From Anthonomus grandis grandis (taxonomy: Eukaryota; Arthropoda; Insecta; Coleoptera; Curculionidae), in assembly GCF_022605725.1 (NCBI RefSeq), contig NC_065548.1, positions 7,287,644 to 7,351,643 on the forward strand: DNA of 64,000 bases. Direction: 5' to 3'. Of this stretch, positions 1-13,500 are shown piece by piece. The position numbers and the translations under genes were made by a program. A model generated the notes under the pieces. It was not told the origin of the DNA, did no database searches, and was given only the letters and a program-made list of their open reading frames with translations. Each line of letters begins with the position of its first letter. The first letter of the stretch is position 1.

Positions 1-1268
1 TATCTAATTGTCAGAATATTGGGGATTCTCAATCTCAATTCCACAAGATTCTCTTCCCAATTAGTTGTAGATTTTTGATTCGCTGTCTACTTTTCAGAAC
101 GTTGATGGTTTATTTACAAATTGCCGTCTCTTGCTTTTGATGCTTCAAAAAAAATTGCAATTAGATCTTTGAAATGAAAAAGTCCTTACTGGATTCTTAC
201 AAAAATGTGTCTACCTTTTAGAAGCTCGATGATTCCTCAATTTATTTAGTATTCATAACTTTCTAATTATTGGCTAATATCGGGGATTCAATCTCAATTT
301 CACAAAAGTTTCTTTCAAATAATTTGAAGATTTTTCGTTCGCTATCTATTTTCCGGAATGTCGATGGTTATTTTATAAATTATTGTTTTTCGAATTAATT
401 CAATAGATATTTGGAGTAAAAGAGCCCTTTTAGTAGACTTTCTAAAACTATTGTCTAAGGTTCAGAATGTCGATGTTTTATTTGAAAATTGCGGTTTTTT
501 TAATAGATTTTTGTAGTAAAAAATCTGTTACTTTGCTTCAAGACTTGTCTAAATTGCAAAGCGTCGATGGTTACTCTTGATTGATAAATTTCAGTTTTTT
601 TTCTATATTTTAGAATGTCGACAGTGCCGCTTTAATATTAGCCAAGAAAGAAGTTAGAATTTCGAAAAATAGCTGTTTCTTAGCTTCTTAATGGTCCCTC
701 AGATTAATTAAAAATCTTATAAATCGCTATCTAATTGTCAGAATATCGGGGATTCTCAATCTCAATTCCACAAGATTCTCTTCCAAAAATTTGTAGATTT
801 TTGATTCGCTGTTTACGTTTTAGAACGTCGATGGTTTATTTACAAATTGCCGTTTCTCCCTTTTGATACTTCAAAAAAATTGCAATTAGATCTTTGAAAT
901 TAAAAAGTCCGTCCTTACTGGATTCTTACAAAAATGTATCTGCTTTTTAGAAGCTCGATGATTCCTCAATTTATTTAGTATTCATAACTTTCTAATTGGC
1001 TAATATCGGGGATTCAATCTCAATTTCATTCATTTCATAAAAGTTTCTTTCAAATAATTTGTAGAGTTTTCGTTCGCTATCTATTTTCCGGAATGTCGAT
1101 GGATATTTTGTAAATTATTGTTTCTCGAATTTTTTCAATAGATTTTTTTAATCAAAACGCCCTTTTAGTAGACTTTCTAAAACTGTTGTCTAAGGTTCAG
1201 AACGTCGATGGTCCCTCAATTTAGTCAAAAATCTTAGAAATGCCAGTCTATTTTTCAGAATGTCGATG
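1..1268. repeat. ~725 bp tandem intronic repeat, thioester-gene intron
   Basis: The start at position 1 (TATCTAATTGTCAGAATAT) recurs at about 726, and most of the text in between repeats with ~90% identity by eye. Further units continue at 3187 and 3597 beyond an inserted element. Each unit holds several copies of a short motif like AGAA(C/T)GTCGATGG preceded by a T-rich run. No exon is seen here. The block is read as intron of the thioester gene because the same motif fills the later introns. Confidence 0.7.
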
Positions 1269-3186
1269 TTTTACTTCCTTTATTCAGATAACATTGTAAT
1301 AATAGCAAGTGCTTTAATAAATATACAGGATTATTTACTAAAGTAAAACAAGATATATAAGTTATTTAAATTTTATTGTAAATAGCATTAATCCAAAAAT
1401 GTGTTAATTTATTTAACATGTTATCAACAAATTTTTTCATCATAATCACAGTATTTGTAAGTGATTTTGTTGTTTTTCTTAAAATCAGGGCTTGCTACAT
1501 CATAAATGCTTTTTTTTTGTTTGTAAAGTGCATTTGCATTTGTACTTGATGGTAATATTTACTTTTTATTTTTTGCTATCAACATCTATAAAGTTATTAA
1601 ACGTTTTATCTAAAGAAGGGCATTTGATTTCTACAACGTAGTCTTCATTTAAGGCATCTGGACTCGCACCAATCAGGGGACACTCTTTTGAAAGAAAGAG
1701 TCGAGATTTTTGAAAGGTTTGGGAAGTTTCCTTGGAAAGTACCTTCAAGACAGCTTCTTCTAATTCAAGGCCCCTTTTCATGGCTTCTTTTTGAAAAATT
1801 TTGGCACCTAAAATATTTTACTAGTGTTCCATCCAAGGTAGTACAGTGTGCAGCTTCATATGCTTTCGATGCAGTTATCCGTGCGTATCTAAGCTTAGAC
1901 CATACCCTACATCTGGACTGGTTCCTAGTTTTAATTTCGATTTGTTTCAACAAATCTTCGTCCATTTGTTGTTTGCAATAATTCAAAAATATGTTTGCGT
2001 CGTTGACATTATTAGTAGACATAAAACAAATTTTTAGTTGATAAAGGGAAACACAATCGTAACTTTGAGACAGATGGTACCTTATAGTGCTATTTTCAAT
2101 TTTCCTTTTTTTTGCTTAAAGAATGTAATCGTTTAAAAAATTATTATTTGAAGATTTAGATTTTTTGGCGCCAAACTCTTCGGTGGTTATAAATTTTTTT
2201 GTACTTGAAGTTGCAGCTAAAATTGATCTCTTCCAATAAAAAACTTTGTCAGTTGGAGCCTGCTCTTCACTCCTACGGTGTACACACATTAAAAATGCCA
2301 CTGCATGTTTGAAACCTCCCTCCGATGCCGGACAATCATGACAATTTACCTCAACAACTGTTTTTTGCAATTCATCGATTACACAAGATACATTATAGTT
2401 TTTCGCCTTTATTTTATGTTCTGGGGTAACCTTGGCTTTTAAATAGCATTTATTATTAGTACGTTTAAGTTGAACATAACCCACAGCATTGTCTCTATAA
2501 TGTTGACGGGCAGACCTAAAACAATACAAAAGACTATGCAAATGGGGAAAATGTTGTATTTTTTATTTTAATTTTAGTAATAGGCATGCATAAAATAAAC
2601 CTTATTAAAACTACACTCGCATAGAATAATTATATTATTAACTCCTTAAAAATTTCTTCCAGAATCTTATAAAAAAACTAAAAGAAAAATCCATCGAATA
2701 TAATAAGATTTGCGTTTATTTTATTACATTTTAAAAATAGAAGGAAATAACCTGGACACGATCAACAGAAATTTAATATTACATTATAAAATGTATAATG
2801 CTATATTTAATACATTATACTGTAGGGAAGCTTGGCCGAAATTTTTCCACATTTAATTATAAAAGAAAATTCTACTCTATAAAATAACACAAAACGGCAC
2901 AGCACTAATTTACTACACTAATTTACGCAATGCTGCAGATAAAATTATTATGAATCTAAACGTATGCATGCCTGCCTCTGCGCTGCTTGGCCAGTCTCAA
3001 CTCGAGAGATGCTATGACGTCACAGCGGTAAATTTCCGACGCGGGAAATATTTTGATATTTAAAAACGTGAAACTTTTTTAATTTTTATTCAATCAAGCT
3101 GAAATTTTTTTTATGTGGTATGTGTAGGTAATACTTCATAAAAAGGTGAATAAACTTGTTTATGGAAATTTAACTGAACGAACCTA
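1269..3186. mobile_element. Inserted element carrying a YqaJ-type nuclease gene
   Basis: The ~725 bp repeat is interrupted here. Its text breaks off at about 1268 and resumes at about 3187, where the same phrase as at 1030 (AAGTTTCTTTCAAATAATTT) is found. The insert contains a minus-strand nuclease gene and then AT-rich sequence. No clear terminal inverted repeats or target duplications were found, so the boundaries are approximate and the mode of transposition is unknown. Confidence 0.5.
1370..2541 (-). pseudogene. Broken YqaJ-like (lambda-exonuclease fold) nuclease with SWIM-like zinc motif
   Basis: Three blocks in different frames follow each other on the minus strand. The upstream block (2541-2116) has a Cys/His pattern, CHDCP followed by GGFKHAVAFL, resembling a SWIM zinc finger. 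The next (2022-1765) has RITASKAYEAAH, and the third (1781-1566) has GASPDALN...VVEIKCP, which are hallmark YqaJ/alkaline-exonuclease motifs including the catalytic D and E-x-K. A further out-of-frame tail, YYHQVQMQMHFT, at about 1550-1510 matches the family's C-terminal strand. At least two frameshifts break the gene. In arthropods such genes usually belong to repetitive elements. The family assignment rests on motifs only. Confidence 0.65.
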
Positions 3187-6100
3187 TTTCAGAAAAGTTT
3201 CTTTCAAATAATTTGTAGATTTTTCGTTCGCTATCTATTTTCCGGAATGTCGACGTTTATTTTATAAATTATTGTTTCTCGAATTTATTCAATAGATTTT
3301 TTGAGTAAAAACGTGCTTTTAGTAGACTTTCTAAAAGTGTTGTCCAAGGTTCAGAACGTCGATAGTTCCTCAATTTAGTTAGCAATCTTAGAAATGCCAG
3401 TCTATTTTTCAGAATGTCGATGTTTTAAGATGTTGGATAGAACTCTTGACTGATTAATTTCAAAAAATGTTTTCTACATTTTAGAATGTCGACATTTTAG
3501 AATGCCGCTTTAATATTACCCAAGAAAGAAGTTAGAATTTCGAACAATAGCTGTTTCTTAGCTTCTTAATGGTCCCTCAGACTAATTAAAAATGTGTCAG
3601 AATATCGGGGGTTCTCAATCTCAATTGCACAAGATTCTCTTCCAAATAATTTGTAGATTTTGGATTCGCGTTCTATTGTTCAGAACGTCAATGGTTAATT
3701 TACAAATTGCTGATTCTCCCTTTTGAGACTTGCAATAAGATCTTTGGAATTAAAAAGTTTCCAGTTGTCTAACTTTAACTTAACTTTTAACTAAATTTCA
3801 ATAAGCTTTTTCTATATTCTAAAATGTCAATAGTGCTGATTTAATAATATCCAAGAAAGAAGCTAGAACATTGTTTTAATCAGCAATTCTTTGATAAAGT
3901 TTATATTAGTTGGTCACAAATCGCTGTCTATTTATTAGAACCTCGATGGTTGGTTCTTGTTTTAATGTAAAAGTTCCCGGAGGGACTTTTAATAATTTAT
4001 ACAAATCTTAACGACAACTACGTGGTATTTAATTGGATGCTCAGAAATCTCTGTCTATTTTGTAGAATGTCAATAATTATAGCTTTTCCATCAACGTGAG
4101 TAAAGTTTTTAAGCGGAGAGGGTTTTTTATACAATGGTCTGTGCATTGTCTATTTTTTACAACGTCGATAGTTGATATTTTTAGGAGAACTCCCAAACTA
4201 TTTCCTAGAATATTGAAATAAGTGAATAATTACTGTATTACATAGAAAAGCCATTGATGTACTAAATTTAAAAAAAAAATGAATATTAAAATCAAATTTC
4301 TTTCGTAATCGATGATTGCTGCCCACATTCTAACCACTATCGACGCACTAACTTTAAAACCTACTTACAAACCTATAGAAAAATAGATATTTTTACAAAA
4401 ATGGTCTGTAAATAATTAGAAAATACATGAGGAATATACACCTAGAAACCACAGACGTACTAAGAAAAACCGAAAACATAGTCACGTTTATCCTATTGAA
4501 AGAACTTGTCCAATAACTCAAAGAGACCTACGCAAGTAGAGAAAAAATAAATAAAAACTCCAAGTGTCGGTCTCAAAACATCCTTTATAAAGGGTGATTT
4601 TTAAGTTGATACTTTTTTTTAACTGTGTATAGAACTCGGTAAAATATACATTTTTTTCAAATAACTTTTTTCGATACACTCAAACAGACAGAATAAAAAA
4701 AGTGAATATGGTTTTAAATAAGTTGATGATCCGGCTTTAAACTACCGTGTATACACCTGTCACCACTCAACCGATTTAACTCCCAGTACTACCAACACAA
4801 ATGTGCAAATGCTTAAAAAAAATAAATAAACAGATATTTTTAGGTCAGATGTTAATTTTTCTGCCAAATCATTTTATTCTCACTTGTTTCAAGTAATAAA
4901 CTAACTAGTCAACTCAACCAATTTTTTTAAAATCCCAGGTTGGCATAGCTGTTTAATCTTAGGGTGGACTCCCTTCCTTAATTATCTCTAAACGCGCTAA
5001 AGTAGTTTAATTGCTCCTATAAACTTGGTAACAGTTAATAATTCCTGGTTTTGCCATAATGTCTAATATATTTCTTTTTGGCAATGATTTTGCATGTCAA
5101 CCCAAAACATTTAATTATTATTATAAAAAAAAATAAACTCATTAAAAAATTACTTTTGTCTCTTGAAATAGTTTTCTTTGTTTTTTACAGGTAATAAACT
5201 TAAAAATCTAAAATTAATAAACATGTGTTTACAAACATTTAAGACGTACTTACCTGTACATTGTTTTCTTAAAATTTTCGCAAGTTTTTCACGGAAAACA
5301 GACTAATTACTAACAAGTAACATGTAATATTAGACTGATTAAAGCCATTGTTTAAGATTAAAAATTCAAATTTATAAAGAACCCAACACTATTCAAACAA
5401 CATTGACGGGTATGACCGGCTCCCAATATCTTTAGATTGTTGTCATTTTACATGATTAGAACTTTACGTGGTATTTAATTGGTTGGTTGCTCAGAAATCT
5501 CTGTCTATTTTGTAGAATGTCGATAATTATAGCTTTTCCATCAACGTATTAAACGTGCAAAATGCTTTTAAGCGGAAAGGATTTTTATACAATGGTCTAT
5601 GTGTTGTCTATTTTTTAGAACGTCGATGCTTGATATTTTTTAAGGGGTATTATCGATATTATAAGTCATAGAAGTATTTACTTAAGAAATAAGTTCAAAT
5701 ATCATCATAATTGCTTTATTATCCAGTAGCCATTGTACTAAGTTAAAAAAAAATATATTAAAATAACATTTCTTTGGTAATGGATGATTGCTACCCACAT
5801 TTTAATCACTATCGACGCACTAACCTAAAAACCTAAAAAAACACCATTAAGAAAGAAACTCAATTCCTAGTGAATCAACAAGAAACCTTCGACGTACTAA
5901 CTTTAAAAAAAAGTTGATTATTTTTCAACAGCATTAAGTTAACGCATCCTATTATTAAAAGTATTATTAAGTTAAAATAAAGCTATTAAAACAATCAGAC
6001 ACCAAAGGTATATTAACTTTAGGACCTGTTTACTTTGGATAGTCAGATCGATAATAATTACTACTAAAAACCAAAATTATAGTATAGTAAATTTCAAAAA

Positions 6101-6472
6101 AATGTATTGAATATATCCAGAAACCATCGACGTATATTCTTTAAGTAAGAGACTCAATAAATTATGGTGTATTTGTCAGAAAGTCAATCCTATCTACAAG
6201 CTCAGATAAAGTCAACTTCGGTCCGTAGACTTCACTAATTCATAGTCAGGAGGATTAGTGCTAAAACCTAAAGCACGTTTAATATACGAATCGTAAAAGT
6301 TAGAAAAAATTAAATTCCATTCAATGTGTCAACTAGCTCGCAATATTTTTAGATTCATTGTTCTTTTTGAAAAAAAATCATTAAACTTTCTTGATTTTCT
6401 TCTTTAATATTCTTATTCCCATGTTACACTATCACTAGAATATTTTGGTCTTAAAGCACTAATATCTTACAG
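3187..6472. repeat. Intronic repeat region with acceptor-like motifs
   Basis: This is intron sequence upstream of the first recognised thioester-gene exon. The ~725 bp repeat resumes at 3187-3900. A second pair of copies, about 1450 bp apart, starts at about 4021 and 5469 (ACGTGGTATTTAATTGG). Forward motifs (TAGAACCTCGATGG at 3937, TAGAACGTCGATG near 5617) and opposite-sense motifs (ATCGACGCACTAAC near 4341 and 5811) are frequent. No open frame of note. Confidence 0.6.
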
Positions 6473-7556
6473 GTGAAGTCTGCAACAGAAATCTTCCAAA
6501 CAGGCAGCTACGTGCACCAGGTGCAAAAATTATCCTCCGTACCAGCAGAAGATAAAAACCTCTATTTAGGAAACGAGCATAAGTTCGTCAAAATGGGCAC
6601 AAACATCGACAGATTCACTTTAAATTTCGAGATAACGAAACGATTTATTTCCAAATATGAACTGCTAGTTTACACCGTAAACAGAGAGGGTGAAACTGTT
6701 GCCGCCACCATTACTAGTGATATAGAACCATGTTCCTTACAGGTACTCATAATATTCCACGTTAAAGTTATTTATTAGAAACATACATTTTAGATCAGCT
6801 CTTATTGGAAAGAAAATCAGCTCCTTCCAGGAAGCATAGCGACTTTAAACATAAAGTCAGCTACCCCAGCACTATGCGCTGTCTCAGCTACGGATAAGGC
6901 CAGCAAGTTTATGTCAGCAAACCATTTTAGTTTGTCTCTGGATCATGTGATTAAAGTGTTTTCCTCCGAGAGGGAGCCACCGAAGTCTGGCCGGAACAGT
7001 TGTATTGGCAGCAATAAGAAGAGTTTAGGTACCATTTTGGGCTTTAAAGTGCTTTTTTGTGAATGATTGTGTTTTGAAGGGCCTTCAAAAGCTGAAAATA
7101 TGCTGAATTTTACCGAGCATTTGGCGACTAGCAGGAGGAAGCGACACGTGTACTCATTTTCTGAAGATTTTGACGCCTACGATGTCTTCTCAGTAAGAGT
7201 ATTAACATTTTAAACCTAAAATAACATACAATTTTTCTTCTTTTAGAGGTTCGGTGTTGTAACCATTACAAACCTGCAAATTGTAACAAAGCCTTGTTAC
7301 AACGGTAAGTTTTAAAGAAAAAATCCAGTCCTGTAATCTCATTTTTCTTCTGTTATTTTAGGCCCATTGATCACTGAACCCAACCAAGGTAAGAAACACA
7401 AACAACTTTACCGTTTCCCGCTAGTCTCATTCTAATTATCAGCATTTTAGTGCAATCACTGACTGACCATTACGACGTTTCGCAAGAGGACACATCATCA
7501 GTCACCATACGTTCCTTTTTTCCAGAAAACTGGTTATGGGAGTTGATTCCAGTCGG
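6473..7556 (+). CDS. Thioester gene exons 1-6: macroglobulin domains and bait-like segment
   Basis: Exon 1 (6473-6742) starts after TTACAG and is phase 0. Exon 2 (6794-7028) has the family phrase AVSATDK. Exon 3 (7080-7192) holds a basic cluster RRKR at 7133-7144, a possible furin-type cleavage site, in the bait-like region. Exon 5 is only 27 bp (7362-7388). Exon 6 (7451-7556) ends in SFFPENWLWELIPVG, the conserved start of the A2M domain, phase 2. The introns inside the cluster are all about 50-62 bp, in contrast to the kilobase-sized ones elsewhere in the gene. Confidence 0.88.
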
Positions 7557-10500
7557 GTAAGTGCAGAAAGTATGTAAATCTATTGTTAGAACATCAATGT
7601 TCGTAAAGTAACGGCATTTATAGGCAATTATTTGCTCTGTTTTCTATTACATCGATGGTAGCAACTTCTAGAGAACTATTTCAAATTAGCACGATAATCC
7701 AATTAGTAGCTCCTAAAATGAATTTTAAAATACTCGTATATCTGTATACACCCAGAAACCATCGACGTATAACTGACATTTTTAAAGAAATTATTTTTTT
7801 TTAAAGAACATTATCGAGAACTGATTTTGTCATTTTAATCTCTTAAAAAAAGGACAGTGAGGAGTGAACCGCGATTGAAACTCTAATATGTCATACATTT
7901 TTCGTCATAAATCTTCCTCTGAGTATCATCGATCGTCAACGATTACTATAAAATGATGATCGTCGTATATAATGATCAGAATTTCATAAGAAAATTAAGT
8001 TTTAAGGTGATCTAATATATAAGTGGAGAGTGAAATGCGGTACAAACTCAACAAATGGACTATTTTTATCCATAATTGTCCAGTTTAATAACAATCGAGA
8101 TGTATCGAGAAGGTATTCTTTGTTTACTGCGATAAAAGCTAATAAAACGACAATTCAGATCCATAGAGAATCCTATCGATAAGAAAGTTCTCTAACCAAA
8201 CCAGATGGCTCTCTGCAATAACCAAAAATGCTCATTTTAGCTAGGAGGAGAATGTTAAAATTGACCCTGTCAAAGGCCTTTGAACCATCGGTTTAAATTG
8301 CGTCTACTTAGTGATCCTGTTCTTAGGCAACCAAAAGATTCATCTTATATACAGCAAGATTCTTTATGGGAGACTGGTTTGCTTGAAAAACTTGTTCCTA
8401 AGGTATGACTTATTTTTCACGAAGAAAACTGATTGTTAATAAATAAACAAAATATTAAAAGATTATAATTTTGCGAAAGAATAATGTGATATATATAGAC
8501 TAAATTAACTTTTAAACATTATGTACTAGACACGGCTAGATGTTAGGTTAATGTTGTATTGGTAAGCAATATTTTAGTGTAATTACAAGTGATTTTCTGT
8601 TTTAAGACTGAATAAATAAATAAAAAAGATCCAACACAAGTCTATCTAGTTAGAGCTTCTATTCAGCGCCGTAGCAACAACATAACGGGCCTAGGTTCGA
8701 GACTGTATCCGCGGGCCCCTAAAGAGATACTAACCTTCGTCTCTCCCTAAGTCGACGGCTTAAGGAAAGAAAAAATTAAAAGGCTATTACATGTTAACTA
8801 AACTTTTATGAAATTAATATTAAGACAAAAATACTAATAACAGGATATTTACGTTATTAGTATTATAATACTAATTACGGAAAAATATAACAATATTAAA
8901 AACATATGTACATAATTATAAAAAACATTTACAAAAGGATACAAATACAAAGTTAATATAGAAGAAATACACCCATTAAAAAGTTACTTTTCGAGATTTA
9001 GCAGTCGCAAATGATTTAATAATTTCCTTTAAATCTATAGAGCGAGCAACTTTATTTTCAATGGACAGCATTGCCAAAGAAGATAATCGATTTTGATATG
9101 TTTTTAATTTTGAGAACGATCATTCTTCAGAAAAACATGTTCGAAATGCTAATAATTGATTATAAAGTATATCTGATATATCATCTTGATATATTTCACG
9201 AATATTTTCAGCTATTTGGTATGTTACTGTGTCACTAGAATTTAATAGAACCTCTGTATCCAAAATATTGAAGTTAGTAGATATTTGTTGTAAACTAACT
9301 GTTCTACATTGTAACTGACTAATAATAATGTCCAGCGTTTTATAAAAAACTTCAACTCTAAAGATATCTTCCGCAGTTTGAAAAACAAAGTCATTTGCAA
9401 ATTCATCAAAAAAACGTCTACGTTTAGAAATTCGTTTTTGGCCAAACTCTGGACTTATACCCCATTTACTCGCCGTGGCTTGAGCTTCTTCTTTTACATT
9501 TAGAAACTCATTTCGAAGATTAGATATGTAATTTGTAACGTTTTTTAGGAGTTTACCCGATCTTTGTATATCTTGCTGCTCATTTTGTAAAAGTTTTGAT
9601 GCATTTAAATATGTGCTAAAGGCTAGAAAAGATTTGCTTCGGCTGCGGATAGACACATCGATGTAAGAATTTTAGCTGAGTTGTTTAGCTGATTTTTATG
9701 TGGTTTGTTAGATTATATAAGTTCACAATATATTATTTAGTTTTAGTTTAAATTTACATTTTTTGTTTATTTATTTATTTATTATTATGTTTATTAGCTG
9801 GCTACGGGCCCTTGAGAGTGGCGGGCCTGGTTCCACCGAACCCGTGGAACCATTGTAGCTACGGCGCTGCTTCTATTATAACTTCCATTGTACTTGTTCT
9901 TCATAGGGTTTTGTTTTATTGATTTTTAATCATCCTAATCACACTCAGAATTAAAGACAAATTATGTTAACTTTATGCAAATGCCTCTAAGCAGCCATAA
10001 ACCATTTTTAAAATAAGTAGTTGCTTTCTTTTATAATGCTGTTTGTAGGAGGATGGTTTAAAATTATAATTAAATTTTCTCATCACCAAAGTAATATTTA
10101 AAAAACAGAACTTTATAAAAATTACACCAAACTTCTGGGCAGAACATTCTGAAAAGGTTACTTTCTTACACCTCATAAAATATCCCAATACCTATTACCA
10201 AAATACAAATTAATATTGTAACTATAGTAATAATCCAACTTTTTTATTTTACATCACCAGATATAATGACTACAATACTCCTCAGGTGAATGACAATTGG
10301 CACATGAAATATTACAAAAAATTACCACAAATTTATCATACTGACTATTGTAAATTTTTGTGATGTAAAAACACTTGAATGTGCCTATTTTAAATTACAT
10401 ATAACCAAATTAGGAAAATAGACAACTTTGACAATTTCTACCATGTGTACCGTTCATACATTATGTTAGTCTTCCTCAAAATCACTTCAATCAAATCTTC

Positions 10501-13500
10501 TTGGCCTGTATCATAAGTATTAATAAAAAATCCTCAAAATTAAGTCTATGCTAGGGCTTATAAAAAGAGGCACTATCTCTCAGCTTATTAAGCCAATACC
10601 TCTACACGTCATTTGGATATCATACAGGGGAGCCTTTTAAATTAAATAAATTTATGATGTTTGATGTAAGTCTTTCTTTGTCAATAAATTGGAAACTCAG
10701 TATCTTATCTCTACAAATAATCGATAAACTGCAAGGGTATTTTTGCTATATATTATACCCATCTTTGAAGCAAATACTTATTCTTTATCTCTTAATTAAA
10801 CACAGATGTCCAAGATCTCTCCTGGCTATGACCAACATGAATTTTGTAAAACTGCATTTCAGATTTACCGTTTTTGAAAAACATCATTTTAGCTGGACTA
10901 CAACTTTTAATTTAGCACCCGTAACTTGCACAATTTAAGCAAGACTTTTGGCTTCCTTTTCAGGTTTCGAAAATCTGAAATAAATAAATATTAATTACAA
11001 TAAGAATTTCATAATAATAATAATGAGAATTAAGTAACCTTTCAAAAAAAGGTATGTATGATGTACCAACTTTACGCATTTTTAAGTAATATGGTATACA
11101 TAACTATTATATTATAATATTCTAATAACTTAGAGATAAAATATGTTTATAAAAATAAATTAAATACAAATATGTATGTATGATACAATAACTCATGAGG
11201 AAATAAAATTTGGAAATTACTACTAAATTCAATTATTCGAAATTATAAATAATTAGTTGCTTTTTAAGCTTTGACATTCACTGATTATCATAGACTAATA
11301 TATAGATTACAAAAAATAATAATCTAATAGAATTAAAAAATAAATCAAATGAATCAAATATTTTAAGTTTCCTAACTAATTTCCAAGCAATGATTTTGTT
11401 TATAGTTAATAATAATAATAATAATAGTATCTGTTGAAGCCCTTTTATAAAGAATATTTGAATAATTTGGCAATAATGTTTCACAAATTGCTTCTATATT
11501 CGACATTATGGTTCACACCCATTAAATTTATAAATTTTCCTTTCTACTGGTGCTAGATCTTCTAAATTGTTTAATTAGTGAAAATAACTTTTCTTTTAAA
11601 TAAAAGTATAGAGTTATAGAAAACATCCATGCATAGGTACTAGAATAACATCAGGATGCTTTTTAATGTCCTATCTGAGATTTTCAAGACTAAGTATCTA
11701 AAAGTTTTAAAAATATAACATGTATAAAACCCAAGTGTTTAACATAAGTTCTTAAGTAACAACGAATTGAGAAATCCTTTGCGTATTCGTATTAAACGTG
11801 TAGCCATTTTTTGTATGAAGTATTCCTACATTTTCAAAAATCAAAGCAAAAATATATTAAATTGTTAAGAACACATAACTATAAGGTCAAGAAATAATAT
11901 ATTTGGGAAAGCGAAATAATATATTGAAGAAAGCGATCAACCAAGCTTTTGACATACGACTTATTTACTGCCCGCTCGCCATTGCGCAACTGTGAAATTT
12001 TGGATTCCAGATACAAGAGGAATGCAACTATCCCAAATACATTGCTTACACCCCCAAATCCCAATGACCGTCGACTTACTAACCTTAAAACTGAATTTTA
12101 GCAATCACATCCAATTCCAACGGACAGTGCCCCACTCGATAACGACCTGGATTACGAACGTTTTCTGTGTTTCTGAGAGCCAAGGCGTCGGTTTTGCAAG
12201 AGAACTCGAACTGATCAGTTTCCAATCGTTTTTTATGGAAGTTTTAACTCCGTACTCGATTAAGAAGGGCGAAAGTTTCCATTTGCTGGTGCACGTCTCC
12301 AATTACGTCAATTATTCATTTCCAGTAAGAGGTAAGCGTTAATCTAAAGTTCTCAATAATTACTTTGCATTTACAGATAAGAATATCTATAAGAATGTCG
12401 AACAATATCGAACTAACCCATAAAATGAGCGCCACCTATTGCCTGAAACCTAATAGTACACAAACTCACAATTACCCGATCAGGGGGGTCGACATTGGGG
12501 TTGCTAACGTGACGGTTTTGGTGGAAAACGAGAGTCAGTATCCGTTCAGTTGCGGACCGGAAATTATCGTTTCAAAACGGTAATAAACCGAAATAAAATT
12601 GAGCATTTTTATTTAAAATAAATTCCAGAGATGTGGTGGCCAAAAGCTTCAAAGTGATCCCCGAAGGTGATTTTATTTCGACCACCAGATCGGCCTTATT
12701 GTGCGCCTCTCATGGACATTTTATCAATACGGTCTCTTGGAACCTGAGCGTCCCGAGGGACATTGTCCCTGGGACTGATAAAGTTGTCGTTTCTATTAAT
12801 GGAGATTTATTGGGGCAAACTATCGAGGTAACCATTAAAAGTTGCCTGTTTATGTTCAAAGTACAATTTATTGTCGATTTTAGAACCTCGATCACTTGAT
12901 AACGATCCCTACCGGCTGTGGGGAGCAAATAATCGCTTCTATGGCTCCAAACCTTTATGTGCTACGATATCTTCAGGCTAATGGACTTTTAACTGCGGCA
13001 AGAAAGCAACAAATTATTCGAAATTTAAAAATTGGTAAGTAAACGGTGAAGAAATCGCCGGCAATCGTTGTCTAATTTTCAGAACGTCGATGATTGGCTT
13101 AAGGTATTAGTTTCGCTGTTATCGACGTTATAGATACTCATCTTTGTCAAGCATTTGAAGTAATTTTTATTATAATTGAAGATGGTTGAATCATGATTTG
13201 CTTTACAGGTTACCAAAAAATCCTAAACTATTTACACCCAGACGGTTCGTTCTCGGCCTTCGGCTATTACGACCCGTCAGGTTCGACATTTCTAACCGCA
13301 TTCGTGGTGAAAATCCTGCAAGAATCCCGCGAATTCATTTATGTGGACCAGAGGGTGCTGGATCGCGCTCTGGATTGGATTTTCGCCCATCAACTGGAAA
13401 ACGGCTGTTTCGACACCATGCACCACGTGTTCCAAGATATGGTAATCAATCGTATGGTTTCCGTGGGTCTGGTTATTAAATTCCACTTCACAGGGCGGTA

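Noticed and set aside
12392..12404. AGAATGTCGAAC within exon 8 as a third exon copy of module B
   Set aside because: It lies inside coding sequence, lacks the pyrimidine run and matches only ten bases, so chance is likely.
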